DNA of 17,030 nucleotides from Lichenicola sp964245345 (GCA_964245345.1 CAXTMS010000054.1:1-17030); one strand, 5' to 3'; positions 1 through 9,157 are shown, counted from the first letter of the stretch. The notes: generated from the letters alone by a model not told the origin. Numbers and translations are program-made.

Positions 1-75
1 CTTCGGGAACGGGTTCCGCCGCCGTGCGGCGACCCCCTCGCGGATCGCGTCCTGGCACCGGACGTGAAGGGCGAG

Positions 76-1164
76 ATGCAGGTCGCTGATCGAAAGCTGT
101 TGCTGATCGGGCCGGACGACCAGTGCCGGTCCCTGGCGAGGACGCTCCGGCTGCTGTGCCGGGTCGAAACGCGCGCCCTCGGCACCGCCGCCGCCCAGCC
201 GCTCGGCCGGCCCAACGCGGTCGTCACCAGCGGCATCAGGCTGCGCGACAAGACCGGCATCGAGGCGGCGCAGACCGCGTTGCGGCCGTTCCTGTCCCAA
301 TCGATCCCGATCCTGTGCCTTCTCGACGAGCCGTCGGCGCGAGAAGCGGTGCAGGCCCGGATGATGGGCGCGTCCGTGGTGCTGTCGTCCGGGGCGCCGA
401 CGGTGACCATCGCCGCCCACGTGCGCGAGATGCTCCGGCTGCCCGCGCACCAGCGCCGCGCCGGCAACCAGGCGGACGTCCGGGAGCGGGTCCAGGACGT
501 GGGCTTCGTCCTGGCCGACCTCATGAGCGCCGCCGCCACGGGCATGCGAGTGGATGACGGCATCGCCGCCGGCGCCGCGGCCCTGCTGACGGACGCGCTG
601 CGCAACGACGGGATCGGCTCCTGGCTGCGCACCGTGGCGATGATCCACGACCCGACCTACCGGCACTGCCTGCTGATGGCCGGCATCATGAGCGCCTTCG
701 TGCTGCAGCTCGGCTTCAACGCCGGCGACTGCGACCGCATGACCCGTGCCGCGATCCTGCACGACATCGGCAAGGCGCTGGTGCCGATCGAGATCATCAA
801 CAAGACCGACCGCCTGTCGGACGAGGAGATGGCGGCGGTGCGGAGCCACGCCGCCGGCGGCCACGAGCTGCTGGTGGCCCAGGGCGGCCACCACCCGGCG
901 ATCCTGGACGTGGTGCGCCACCACCACGAGTACCTCGACGGCAGCGGCTACCCGGACCGGCTGCGCGGCGAGCAGATCACCGACGCGGTGCGCATCGCCA
1001 CCATCTGCGACGTGTTCGCCGCCCTGATCGAGAAGCGCTCGTACAAGCCGAGCCTGCCCGCGCGCGACGCGTTCGTGCTGATGGAGCAGATGGGCGCCAA
1101 GCTCGACCAGGACCTGCTGCGCGCCTTCAAGCGCGTCTTCGTGCCGATCCAGGCAGCCGGATAG
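76..1164 (+). CDS. HD-GYP domain protein with degenerate receiver-like N-terminus (putative c-di-GMP phosphodiesterase)
   Basis: A 362-aa protein whose C-terminal half is an HD-GYP metal-dependent phosphohydrolase domain, a family that hydrolyses cyclic di-GMP in the cytoplasm. Visible motifs are HDIGKAL (about residue 229) and HHHEYLDGSGYP (from about residue 282), which supply the HD pair and the GYP signature. The N-terminal ~120 residues start like a receiver (RKLLLIGPDDQ) with alternating hydrophobic strands. The expected phospho-acceptor Asp is not apparent at the strand reading VVTSGIRL, so I read it as a pseudo-receiver; this is inference. The frame is also open from a GTG at 64, but ATG 76 gives a natural receiver start and has AAGGG four bases upstream. 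No partner diguanylate cyclase lies in the window, so the signal input is unknown. Confidence 0.87.
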   Translation: MQVADRKLLLIGPDDQCRSLARTLRLLCRVETRALGTAAAQPLGRPNAVVTSGIRLRDKTGIEAAQTALRPFLSQSIPILCLLDEPSAREAVQARMMGASVVLSSGAPTVTIAAHVREMLRLPAHQRRAGNQADVRERVQDVGFVLADLMSAAATGMRVDDGIAAGAAALLTDALRNDGIGSWLRTVAMIHDPTYRHCLLMAGIMSAFVLQLGFNAGDCDRMTRAAILHDIGKALVPIEIINKTDRLSDEEMAAVRSHAAGGHELLVAQGGHHPAILDVVRHHHEYLDGSGYPDRLRGEQITDAVRIATICDVFAALIEKRSYKPSLPARDAFVLMEQMGAKLDQDLLRAFKRVFVPIQAAG

Positions 1165-1291
1165 TCGGCGTCCCGGCGCTCCCGCGAGCCGGCTCCGACC
1201 CGCCGGCGCAAGGCGACACCGCAGCGGATTTCGTGCGACATCTGCAACCGTTCGACAGCCGGCGGGATCCGGGAAGGGGCTGGGAAAGCGA

Positions 1292-1801
1292 ATGCGATAC
1301 GACGTGCTGATCTGGTCCGCCATGGCCGCCTACCTCGTCGTGCTGGTGGCCGTGGTGCTGTGGTGGCTGCGGGCGAGGCGCCGGAGCCGCAACCTGCAAT
1401 GGCAGCCCTCGATCACGCAGCAGCAGATGGAGCGGTCCGGGCGGGACTTCATGTACCGGCTGGGGTGGAGCGTGAAGCTGCTCACGAGCCACGGCACAAG
1501 GAGCATGTACCAGTGCATCAAGCACGACGACCAGTTGTACGTCGTGTTCCTGCGCGACAACTCCTACTTCTCGCGCCTGCTGAACTCGTTGCGGCGCGAG
1601 AACTCTTGGGTGCTCAGCCGCTCCGTGGTGGTGCTGTACGAGCGTCCCACCGAAACCATGATCGCCGCCGGCGGCGAGGTCAGGCTGTCGCTGATGCACT
1701 ACAGCGACCTGCCGCGGATCGAGGAGCTGCACCAGGGGGTGCTGCCGCGGGTGATGGCGGCCCGGGCCGCCGAGATCATGGCAAAGGAGGGGGCGAAGTA
1801 G
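1292..1801 (+). CDS. Small membrane-anchored protein of unknown function
   Basis: A 169-aa protein with a hydrophobic segment at about residues 5-27 followed by a cluster of arginines (RARRRSRN), predicting one N-terminal membrane anchor with a cytoplasmic C-terminal domain. I do not recognise the family with certainty. The soluble part (FMYRLGWSVKLLTSHG, then YQCIKHDDQLYVVF, then VVVLYERPTETM) has a strand order faintly like Mrr-type PD-(D/E)XK nuclease folds, but the usual catalytic residues are not clear. ATG 1292 is preceded by purine-rich GGGAAGGGG and GGGAAAG. The last 26 bp overlap the 3' end of the convergent oligopeptidase gene. High third-position GC supports real coding. Confidence 0.75.
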   Translation: MRYDVLIWSAMAAYLVVLVAVVLWWLRARRRSRNLQWQPSITQQQMERSGRDFMYRLGWSVKLLTSHGTRSMYQCIKHDDQLYVVFLRDNSYFSRLLNSLRRENSWVLSRSVVVLYERPTETMIAAGGEVRLSLMHYSDLPRIEELHQGVLPRVMAARAAEIMAKEGAK

Positions 1802-3926
1802 GAGGCGAAACCGACGCCTTGCGCCGTCCGGACGCCCAGATCGCGAACGCCTGCACCAGCGCCGCCTCCTTGAGGCTGTCGAAGCGCCCCGACGCGCCGC
1901 CATGCCCGGCGTCCATGTTGATGCGGCACAGCACCGGGTTGCCGCTCGTGGTGTTGTCGCGCAGCCGCGCCGCCCACTTCGCCGGCTCCCAATAGGTCAC
2001 GCGCGGGTCCGACAGCCCGCCCATGGCCAGGATCGCCGGATACGGCAGCGGCCGGAGGTTGTCGTAGGGCGAGTAGCCGGCGATCAGCCGATACGCGTCC
2101 TCGTCCTCGAGCGGGTTGCCCCATTCCGGCCATTCCGGCGGGGTCAGCGGCAACGACGTGTCCGACATGGTGTTGAGCGTGTCGACGAACGGCACCTGCG
2201 CCACGATGCCGGCGAACAGCTCGGGCGCCAGGTTGGCGACCGCCCCCATCAGCAGCCCGCCGGCCGAGGCGCCGTGCGCGACGATGTTTCCGGCCGAGCC
2301 GTAGCCCTGGGCGACCAGGTGCTCGGCGCAGGCCACGAAGTCGGTGAAGCTGTTGGGCTTGGTCGGCCCGCGCCCGTCCAGGAACCAGCCCCAGCCTTTC
2401 TCCGAGCCGCCGCGCACGTGGGCGACGGCGTGGATCCAGCCCCGGTCCACCAGGCTCAGGGTGCGCGTCGAGAAGCCGGCCTCGATCGCATGGCCATAGG
2501 AACCGTAGCCGTAGAGCAGAAGCGGCGCCGTGCCATCTACCGGCGTGTCCGTCCGCATCAGCAGGGTGATCGGCACGTCCGCGCCGTCGGATGCGCGGGC
2601 GAACAGCCGACGCGTCAGGTACTGCGTGCTGTCGTGGCCGGACGGCACCTCCTGCACCCGGCGCAGGGTGCGCGTTCCGGTCGCCATGTCGAAGTCGTAC
2701 CAGTGCCGCGGCGTGGTCGGCGACTGGTAGCCGTAGCGCAGCACCACGGTGTCGAACTCGTACGAGCCGTCGAGCGACAGCAGGCAGGCCTCCTCCGGCA
2801 CCGCGATCTCCGCGGCCTCGGCGCGGATGTTTGGCGCTTCCGCGTCCGCGGCCCGCACCACCAGGATGCGGTTGTTGACCTGCCAGCGCTCGATCCAGGC
2901 CAGGTGGCCGCTGAACGCGCTGGCGCCCAGGATGAAGTGGCCGGGCCGGTGCGGCACCCAGGGGCGCCAGCTATCGCGGTCCGGGTCGGCGGCCGGCGCC
3001 TGCATCAGGCAGAAGTCCAGCGCGTCGCCGGCGTTGGTGTGGACGATGAAGCGGTCCCGGCCCGGCAGCGGCCAGTGCACCAGGGTGTAGCGCTCGCCCT
3101 TGCGTCGCGGCGCCGCGACGCGCGGCGTTGCGGTGGGGTCGGCTCCCGGGATCAGCAGGGTTTCGCTGGTTTCCTGGTCGCCGCAGCTGATGGTGATCCA
3201 CGCGCGCGAGTGGCTCAGCGAGACGCCGATGAAGAAGCCCGGATCGCGCTCCTCGTACACCAGCGCATCCTCGCCGCCGCGTGACGGGCGGCGGTAGATG
3301 CGCGCCGGCCGGCCGTTGTTGTCGCGCCAGGTCCAGAACAGCCACCTCCCGTCCGGCGAGAACGCGAAGTCGCCGGTGGAGCTTTCCACGGGCCCGGGCA
3401 GGGTTTCGCCGGTGTCGAGGGCTTTGACCTGGATCCGGTACACTTCCGAGCCCTGCGCGTCCTCGGCATAGGCATACAGGTCGTGGGTCGGCGCGTGCTG
3501 CGCGTCTGCGACCACGTAGTAGTCCTTGCCCTGCGACAGCGCCTGCACGTCGAGCAGCACCTGTTCCGGGCCGCCGCCGCGCGGCCTGCGCGCATGCAGG
3601 GGATGCTGGGCTCCGGTCTGGTAGCGCGAATAGTACTCCCAGGGCCCGTCCGGCACCGGCACGGAGCTGTCGTCCTGCTTCAGCCGCCCCGTCATCTCGG
3701 CCACCAGGGTCGCCTGCAGCGCCTCGGTCGGCCGCAGCAGCGCCTCCGCGTAGCGGTTCTCGGCACGCAGGTGCTCGGCGATGTCGGGCCGCAGCGCGCC
3801 CGGGTCGCGCAGCACCGCCTGCCAGTTCTCGTCCTTCATCCAGGCATACGGATCGATCCGCTGGTGGCCCAGCTGCAGGGTGCGCCGCTCCTCGCGCCGG
3901 GCCACCGGAGCCGTCGGGTCGTCCAT
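1776..3926 (-). CDS. ptrB: Oligopeptidase B (prolyl oligopeptidase family S9A)
   Basis: A 716-aa serine peptidase of the S9 family that cleaves oligopeptides, classically after Lys/Arg. The N-terminal part is the seven-bladed propeller region (for example YAYAEDAQGSEVYRI and FSPDGRWLFWTW). The C-terminal alpha/beta hydrolase domain carries the nucleophile in GASAGG (Ser554), Asp640 in GLSDPRV and His675 in DAGHGGASGRF. The GASAGG...WPEWGNP...WEPAKW pattern is typical of oligopeptidase B rather than prolyl oligopeptidase. No signal peptide is seen, so it is cytoplasmic. AGGAG at 3935-3939 sits 8 nt before ATG 3926. The start lies 4 nt after the DUF488 stop, indicating one operon. The proline/serine-rich tail overlaps the convergent gene's end by 26 bp. 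Confidence 0.95.
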   Translation of the reverse strand: MDDPTAPVARREERRTLQLGHQRIDPYAWMKDENWQAVLRDPGALRPDIAEHLRAENRYAEALLRPTEALQATLVAEMTGRLKQDDSSVPVPDGPWEYYSRYQTGAQHPLHARRPRGGGPEQVLLDVQALSQGKDYYVVADAQHAPTHDLYAYAEDAQGSEVYRIQVKALDTGETLPGPVESSTGDFAFSPDGRWLFWTWRDNNGRPARIYRRPSRGGEDALVYEERDPGFFIGVSLSHSRAWITISCGDQETSETLLIPGADPTATPRVAAPRRKGERYTLVHWPLPGRDRFIVHTNAGDALDFCLMQAPAADPDRDSWRPWVPHRPGHFILGASAFSGHLAWIERWQVNNRILVVRAADAEAPNIRAEAAEIAVPEEACLLSLDGSYEFDTVVLRYGYQSPTTPRHWYDFDMATGTRTLRRVQEVPSGHDSTQYLTRRLFARASDGADVPITLLMRTDTPVDGTAPLLLYGYGSYGHAIEAGFSTRTLSLVDRGWIHAVAHVRGGSEKGWGWFLDGRGPTKPNSFTDFVACAEHLVAQGYGSAGNIVAHGASAGGLLMGAVANLAPELFAGIVAQVPFVDTLNTMSDTSLPLTPPEWPEWGNPLEDEDAYRLIAGYSPYDNLRPLPYPAILAMGGLSDPRVTYWEPAKWAARLRDNTTSGNPVLCRINMDAGHGGASGRFDSLKEAALVQAFAIWASGRRKASVSPPTSPPPLP

Positions 3927-3930
3927 GGTG

Positions 3931-4428
3931 TCAGCTCCTGGTCGGGTGCCGGCGCGGCCGAACCGGCTCGGGCGTGTCGATCGCGGCCCGGAGGTGCTGC
4001 ACCGCCTGGCCGGTTCCGGTCGCGATCATGTTCGCCACCAGGGCGCGGTGGCAGTCGGCGTGGTCGCGCTCGAAGCAGAGCAGGCAGACCCGCCGCTCCG
4101 TCGCCAGCGCGCCGGCTTCGGCCAGCGCCGCCTGCGCGCGGTCGCCGTCCATGTGCGCCCGGAAGATGCGCCGCATGGTGCCGACGTCGCCGCGTCGCAC
4201 CGCGTCGCGCCCATCCTTGGGCGTGCCGAGCGGTTGGAGGTGCAGGTAGCCGATGCCGGCCTCCTCCAGCCCGCCTGCCAGCAGGCGCTTGGAGAAGCCG
4301 GGCCGGCGCGAGGCGGCGACCGCGCGCACGTCGATCAGCAGGCTGGTGCCGGCCGCGGCCAGCGCGTCGCGCACTTGGTCGAAGCGGGCGGCCTCGTAGC
4401 CGATGGTCAGGATCGGGAGTGCACTCAC
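3931..4428 (-). CDS. DUF488 family protein
   Basis: A 165-aa DUF488 protein. The family signature is visible: a start region reading PILTIGYEAARF, DVRAVAASRRPGFSK, YLHLQPLGTPKDGRD, and near the C-terminus VCLLCFERDHADCHR with conserved Cys and His residues. The family has no firmly established biochemical role. I chose the GTG at 4428 because the conserved domain begins only six residues later; the frame is open to an ATG at 4473, giving 180 aa, and neither start has a convincing ribosome-binding site. The stop lies 4 nt before the ptrB ATG, so the two genes are very probably co-transcribed and translationally linked. It is divergent from the MFS gene region. Confidence 0.85.
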   Translation of the reverse strand: MSALPILTIGYEAARFDQVRDALAAAGTSLLIDVRAVAASRRPGFSKRLLAGGLEEAGIGYLHLQPLGTPKDGRDAVRRGDVGTMRRIFRAHMDGDRAQAALAEAGALATERRVCLLCFERDHADCHRALVANMIATGTGQAVQHLRAAIDTPEPVRPRRHPTRS

Positions 4429-4506
4429 AGGACAGGGTCTAGCAGCATTGGCCGGTGCCGGCAGCCCGGCCATACTCGCTCATCGGCAGGACGGTGTGAA
4501 ACAGGG

Positions 4507-4734
4507 ATGGCCAGGATCGCATGCGAGCCGGCACGGCCGGAGGATGCCGGCGCCGTGGCCCGGGCCAACGACGCGGCGCGCGCGTCGTCCGTTCTCTTCG
4601 CCACGCCGGTCGCGCGCGTCGAAACGGTGCCGGTGACCGCGTCCGAACTGGCCGCCGTTCCCGGCTTCGCGGCGCCCTCGATCAACCGCGGCGTGCCGTC
4701 GGGCGACGCGACCGCGTTGTCCGGCACCGCGTGA
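4507..4734 (+). CDS. Possible small protein, coupled to the MFS gene
   Basis: An open frame of 75 codons from ATG 4507, with sequence beginning MARIACEPARPEDAGAV. I recognise no family, and no membrane segment or known motif is visible. Support is indirect: nearly all codons in this frame end in G or C, as in the neighbouring real genes, whereas the frame read upstream of the MFS domain here is arginine-rich and shadow-like. The stop overlaps the probable MFS start as GTGA (4731-4734), the classic arrangement for translational coupling. Against it, no good Shine-Dalgarno sequence is seen and the composition is low in hydrophobic core residues. It may be a leader peptide or a remnant. Confidence 0.4.
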   Translation: MARIACEPARPEDAGAVARANDAARASSVLFATPVARVETVPVTASELAAVPGFAAPSINRGVPSGDATALSGTA

Positions 4735-5993
4735 TCGGTTCCGACGTGCCCGGTTCCGACCGATCCGGCGCGCCGACCGGGCTCGCCGGCCCTGCCGGCG
4801 GGCGGCTGCGGGTCGCGCTGTTTCTGGCCGGATACGCCACCTTCTCGCTGCTCTACTGCGTGCAGCCGCTGCTGGCGGTGTTCGGGACCGCGTTTCGCGT
4901 CGGCCCGGCCGAGGCGTCGCTCGCGGTGTCGCTGGCGACCGGCTTCCTGGCCGTGTCCATCCTGTGCACGGCACCCCTGGCGGCGCGGATCGGGCGCAAG
5001 CGGACCATGGGCGCGTCCATGGTGCTGGCGGCGTGCTGCAACATCCTGGCCGCCGCGGCGCCGGGCTGGAGCGCGCTTCTGGCGCTCCGGGCGGTCGAGG
5101 GCGCGCTGCTGGGCGGGGTGCCGGCGGTGGCGATGGCGCACCTGTCGGAGGAGGTCGCGCCGGACAGGCTGGGTGCGGCGATGGGGCTGTACGTCGGCGG
5201 CACCGCGTTCGGCGGCATGGCCGGCCGGGTCGGCACCGCCCTGGTCGCCGATCACGGCGGCTGGCGCGCGGGCCTGCTCCTGACCGGGCTGTGCTGCCTG
5301 CTGGCGGCCTTCCTGTTCCTGCTGCTGCTGCCGCCGGCCCGGGTGGCGCCGCGCCGCGGCGCGCGTCCGGCGACCGGCGGCGTCCGCAGCGGGGGCGCCT
5401 GGCTGCGGCACCTGCGCGATCCCGTCCTGAACGGCCTGTTCCTGACCGGCTTCCTGGCCATGGGCACCTTTGTCACGATCTACAACTATCTCGGCTTCCG
5501 CCTGCTCCGCCCGCCGTTCTCGCTCGGACAAGGGCAGGCCGGCGCCGTGTTCGCCGTCTACCTGTTCGGCATCCTGGCCTCGCCCTTGGCCGGCCGGATC
5601 TCGTTCCGGCTCGGGCGCGGGCCGGTGCTGGTGGCGGGCCAGTCCTGCAGCCTGCTCGGCGTGGCGCTCACCCTGCTGCCGTCCTTGCCCGCGACCCTGG
5701 CCGGGCTGGCGCTGGTCACGATCGGCTTCTTCGCCTGCCACGCGGTCGCCAGCGCCTGGGTCGGCGCCCGCGCCGTTGTCGACAAGGGCCACGCCGCCTC
5801 GCTCTACCTGCTGGCCTACTACCTGGGCTCCAGCGCCATGGGCTCGCTCGGCGGCTGGTTCTGGGGCAGGGCGCTCTGGCCGGGCGTCGCCGGCTTCACC
5901 GCCATCCTGCTCGGCGCGGGCCTCCTCACGGCGCTGCTGTTGTGGCGCAGCACGGCGCGTCCGCTCAGCGGAAGTCGCGCGTCGGCACCCTGA
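4731..5993 (+). CDS. MFS transporter, YnfM-like
   Basis: A major facilitator superfamily inner-membrane protein of about 420 aa with roughly 12 hydrophobic segments. Landmarks are YATFSLLYCVQPLL in helix 1, the loop 2-3 motif APLAARIGRKRTMG, AMAHLSEEVAPD and GGTAFGGMAGRVG. These closely follow the E. coli YnfM/arabinose-efflux-like subgroup as I remember it; the substrate is unknown and drug or metabolite efflux is a guess. The frame is open upstream to 4521, but that extension is an arginine-rich non-transporter stretch, so I place the start at GTG 4731 (GTG 4746 is also possible). The 3' end overlaps the convergent dnaE2 end by 29 bp. Confidence 0.88.
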   Translation: MIGSDVPGSDRSGAPTGLAGPAGGRLRVALFLAGYATFSLLYCVQPLLAVFGTAFRVGPAEASLAVSLATGFLAVSILCTAPLAARIGRKRTMGASMVLAACCNILAAAAPGWSALLALRAVEGALLGGVPAVAMAHLSEEVAPDRLGAAMGLYVGGTAFGGMAGRVGTALVADHGGWRAGLLLTGLCCLLAAFLFLLLLPPARVAPRRGARPATGGVRSGGAWLRHLRDPVLNGLFLTGFLAMGTFVTIYNYLGFRLLRPPFSLGQGQAGAVFAVYLFGILASPLAGRISFRLGRGPVLVAGQSCSLLGVALTLLPSLPATLAGLALVTIGFFACHAVASAWVGARAVVDKGHAASLYLLAYYLGSSAMGSLGGWFWGRALWPGVAGFTAILLGAGLLTALLLWRSTARPLSGSRASAP

Positions 5994-8900
5994 TCGGTGC
6001 CGGGTCCGGTCCGGCGCCATTGCAGCCCTGCTCCAGCTCGCGCAGCAGCGGCGTCAGGTTTTCCAGCCGCTCCGCCACCAGATGCACCACCGTGCCGGTC
6101 CGCTGCACCCGGCCGTGGCAGGCGAGCAGGCTGGTCGCCAGGATCAGGCTGCGCTCGCGCTCGAACAGCGACGGCCAGATCACCAGGTTGGCGATGCCGG
6201 CCTCGTCCTCCACCGTCATGAACATCACCCCCTTGGCCGAGCCCGGCTTCTGCCGCATCAGCACGATGCCGGCGACGCCGACGCGGGCGCCGTCCCGCAT
6301 GGTGTCCAGCACCCCGCACGGCTGAAGCGACCGCGCCCGCAGCGCCGGACGGAGCAGCGACAGCGGGTGGCGATGGAGGCTCAGGCCCACGCTGCGGTAG
6401 TCCGCCGCCACCCCGCCGCCGTCGCCCAGCGGCGGCAGGATCGTGTCCGGCTCGGCTGCGGCCTGGTCCAGCCCGTCGAACAGCGGCAGCGGCCCGGGCC
6501 CGAGGCCGCGCAAGGCCCAGGACGCGTTGCGCCGCGACAGGCCGAGGGCGTGAAACCCGTCCGCCTGCGCGATCCGCTCCAGCACCGCTTGCGGCAGCCC
6601 GGTGCGCCGGTGCAGCGCCTCGACCCCGTGCCACGGCCCGTCGGCGCGCGCGGCGACCAGCCGCTCGGCATCGGCCCGAGACAGCCCCTTCACCATGCGC
6701 AGGCCGAGCCGCACCGCCAGCAACGGCCCGTCCGCCGGCTCCAGCGTGCAGTCCCACCCGCTCGCCTGCACGCAGACCGGCCGCACCGGCACGCCGTGCT
6801 CGCGCGCGTCCCGCACCACCTGCGCCGGGGCATAGAAGCCCATTGGCTGCGCGTTCAGCAGCGCGCAGCAGAACACGTCCGGATGGTGGCACTTCATCCA
6901 GGCGCTGGCGTACGCCACCTTGGCGAAGCCGGCGGCATGGCTTTCGGGAAAGCCGTACGAGCCGAACCCCTCGATCTGGCTGAAGGTGCGCTCGGCGAAG
7001 TCGCGCTTGAAGCCGTTCGCCTCCATTCCCGCGATCAGCTTGTCCCGGAACTGCGCGACGCCGCCGGTGAGCTTGAAGGTGGCCATCGCCCGTCGCAGCT
7101 GGTCCGCCTCGTTCGGGGTGAAGCCGCCGCAGTGGATCGCCACCTGCATCGCCTGCTCCTGGAACAGCGGCACCCCCTTCGTCTTCTCCAGCACCCGGCG
7201 CAGGCTGTCCTGCGGATATTCCGGCTCCTCCAGCCCTTCGCGGCGGCGCAGGTACGGGTGCACCATGTCGCCCTGGATCGGCCCCGGCCGCACGATCGCC
7301 ACCTGGATCACCAGGTCGTACAGGCACCTGGGCTTCAGCCTGGGCAGCATCGCCATCTGCGCCCGGCTCTCGATCTGGAACGTGCCCAGCGTGTCGGCAC
7401 GGCAGATCATGTCGAAGGTGAGGGGGTCGTCGCGCGGGATCTCCGCCAGCCCGAGCCGCTGCCCGCGATGCGCCGCCAGCAGGTCGAAGGCGCGGCGCAT
7501 GCAGCCCAGCATCCCAAGCCCCAGCACGTCGACCTTCATGAACCGGAGCGCGTCGATGTCGTCCTTGTCCCACTCGATCACCTGCCGGTCCGCCATGGAG
7601 GCCGGCTCCACCGGCACCAGCCGGTCGAGCGGCTCGCGTGTCAGCACGAAGCCGCCCGGATGCTGGCTGAGGTGGCGCGGAAACCCGACCAGCTCGCGCG
7701 CCAGCAGCAGGGTCAGGCGCAGCCGGCGGTCCTGGAGGTTGAGCCCGACCGCTTCGGCGTGCTCCGGGCCGACGCCGCCCTCGCTCCAGCCCCAGACCTG
7801 TCCGGCCAGCGCCCCGGTCACGTCCTCCGGCAGCCCAAGCACCTTGCCGACCTCGCGCACAGCGCCGCGCGCGCGGTAGCGCACCACGGTGGCGCACAGC
7901 GCCGCGCGGTCGCGCCCGTAGCGCTCGAACACCCACTGGATCACCTCCTCGCGCCGCTCGTGCTCGAAATCCACGTCGATGTCCGGCGGCTCGCGCCGGC
8001 TGGTGGAGATGAAGCGCTCGAACAGCAGGTTGCTCTCGACCGGGTCGATCGCGGTGATGCCCAGCACGAAGCACACCGCCGAGTTCGCGGCCGACCCGCG
8101 GCCCTGGCACAGGATGTTGTTGCTTCGCGCGAACCGGACGATCGCGTTCACCGTCAGGAAGTACGGCGCGTAGTCCAGCTCGGCGATCAGCCCGAGCTCG
8201 TGCGCGACCTGCGCCGACACCGCCTCCGGCACGCCGGCCGGATACGCCACCGGCAGCCGCTCGCGCACCAGTCGTTCCAGGTCTTCCTGGTCCGACAGCC
8301 CCGGCGTCTCGCTTTCCTCCGGATACCGGTAGCTCAGCTCCGACAGGCTGAACCGGCAGCGCTCCAGGATGGTCCGCGTGGCTACGAGCGCGTCCGGATG
8401 GTCGGCGCCGAACAGCCGCACCATCTCGTCGGGGCTTTTCAGGTGCCGGTCCACCGAGCGGCTGCGCCGGTATCCGGCGTCGTCGATGGTGCAGCCTTCG
8501 CGTATGCAGGTGACCACGTCCTGCAGGATGCGCCGTTCCGGCACGTGGTACAGCACGTCGCCGGTCGCCACCGTCGGCACCCCTGCGGCCCGGCACAGCG
8601 CCTCGGTGCGCCGGAGCCGGGCGCGGTCGTTCGGCCGCCGCTCGAGGGTGAGCGCGCACCAGGCGCGGTCGCCGAACAGGTCGCGCAGCCGATGCAGCTC
8701 CGCCGGCAAGGCGTGCTCCAGCGCTTCCAGCGGCCGTTCCGGCAGCAGGATCGCCAGCAGCCCGTCGCTCGACGCGGCGAGGTCGGACCAGGACAGCGCG
8801 CACGCCCCCTTGCCGGCGCGCCGCTTGCCGAGGCTGAGCAGCCGGCACAGCCTGGCATAGGCGTCGCGGCTGGTCGGATACACCAGCAGCGACGGCGCGT

Positions 8901-9111
8901 CCTGCAGGTCGAGCCGCACGCCCACCACCAGGCGGAACCCCAGCTCGTCGGCGCGGTGATGCGCCCGGGCGATGCCGGCCAGGGTGTTGCGGTCGGTGAC
9001 GGCGAGCGCCTCGTAGCCGAGCGCCTGCGCCTGCAGCATCAGCTCCTCGACGTGGCTCCCGCCGCGCAGGAACGAGTAGTTGGTGGTGACCTGGAGCTCG
9101 ACGGCATACAT
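5965..9111 (-). CDS. dnaE2: Error-prone DNA polymerase DnaE2 (ImuC)
   Basis: A C-family polymerase of about 1048 aa, the SOS-induced translesion paralogue of the Pol III alpha subunit. It acts with ImuA and ImuB, which are encoded upstream on the same strand. The N-terminus YAVELQVTTNYSFLRGGSH is the DnaE2-type PHP start. The catalytic acidic motif PPDIDVDFEHERREE lies near residue 380, followed by FMKVDVLGLGML, GPIQGDMVHP and QEQAMQVA. The C-terminal OB fold includes VAGIVLMRQKPGS. The frame is open to ATG 9174, but that codon lies inside the SOS box at 9158-9172, so translation must begin further in: ATG 9111 (chosen, at the conserved start) or ATG 9132. It is separated from imuB by an opposite-strand island. 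Confidence 0.95.
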   Translation of the reverse strand: MYAVELQVTTNYSFLRGGSHVEELMLQAQALGYEALAVTDRNTLAGIARAHHRADELGFRLVVGVRLDLQDAPSLLVYPTSRDAYARLCRLLSLGKRRAGKGACALSWSDLAASSDGLLAILLPERPLEALEHALPAELHRLRDLFGDRAWCALTLERRPNDRARLRRTEALCRAAGVPTVATGDVLYHVPERRILQDVVTCIREGCTIDDAGYRRSRSVDRHLKSPDEMVRLFGADHPDALVATRTILERCRFSLSELSYRYPEESETPGLSDQEDLERLVRERLPVAYPAGVPEAVSAQVAHELGLIAELDYAPYFLTVNAIVRFARSNNILCQGRGSAANSAVCFVLGITAIDPVESNLLFERFISTSRREPPDIDVDFEHERREEVIQWVFERYGRDRAALCATVVRYRARGAVREVGKVLGLPEDVTGALAGQVWGWSEGGVGPEHAEAVGLNLQDRRLRLTLLLARELVGFPRHLSQHPGGFVLTREPLDRLVPVEPASMADRQVIEWDKDDIDALRFMKVDVLGLGMLGCMRRAFDLLAAHRGQRLGLAEIPRDDPLTFDMICRADTLGTFQIESRAQMAMLPRLKPRCLYDLVIQVAIVRPGPIQGDMVHPYLRRREGLEEPEYPQDSLRRVLEKTKGVPLFQEQAMQVAIHCGGFTPNEADQLRRAMATFKLTGGVAQFRDKLIAGMEANGFKRDFAERTFSQIEGFGSYGFPESHAAGFAKVAYASAWMKCHHPDVFCCALLNAQPMGFYAPAQVVRDAREHGVPVRPVCVQASGWDCTLEPADGPLLAVRLGLRMVKGLSRADAERLVAARADGPWHGVEALHRRTGLPQAVLERIAQADGFHALGLSRRNASWALRGLGPGPLPLFDGLDQAAAEPDTILPPLGDGGGVAADYRSVGLSLHRHPLSLLRPALRARSLQPCGVLDTMRDGARVGVAGIVLMRQKPGSAKGVMFMTVEDEAGIANLVIWPSLFERERSLILATSLLACHGRVQRTGTVVHLVAERLENLTPLLRELEQGCNGAGPDPAPIRVPTRDFR

Positions 9112-9157
9112 GGCTGGATGATCCGCCGACATGTGTAGCCCATGTGCCGGCAGATGA

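Noticed and set aside
6..17. Inverted repeat GGAACGGGTTCC near the left edge as an operator
   Set aside because: Short arms expected by chance in GC-rich DNA and no supporting context; spacing does not fit the SOS box.
4425..6020. A 531-codon minus-strand frame opposite the MFS gene
   Set aside because: Low-complexity Arg/Gln/Gly/Ala composition with no recognisable motif; it is a shadow of the transporter coding sequence.
5470..9138. A 1222-codon open frame on the + strand opposite dnaE2
   Set aside because: The product is rich in Arg, His, Pro, Gln and Ala with no domain, typical of the antisense frame of a GC-rich gene; dnaE2 on the minus strand is unmistakable.
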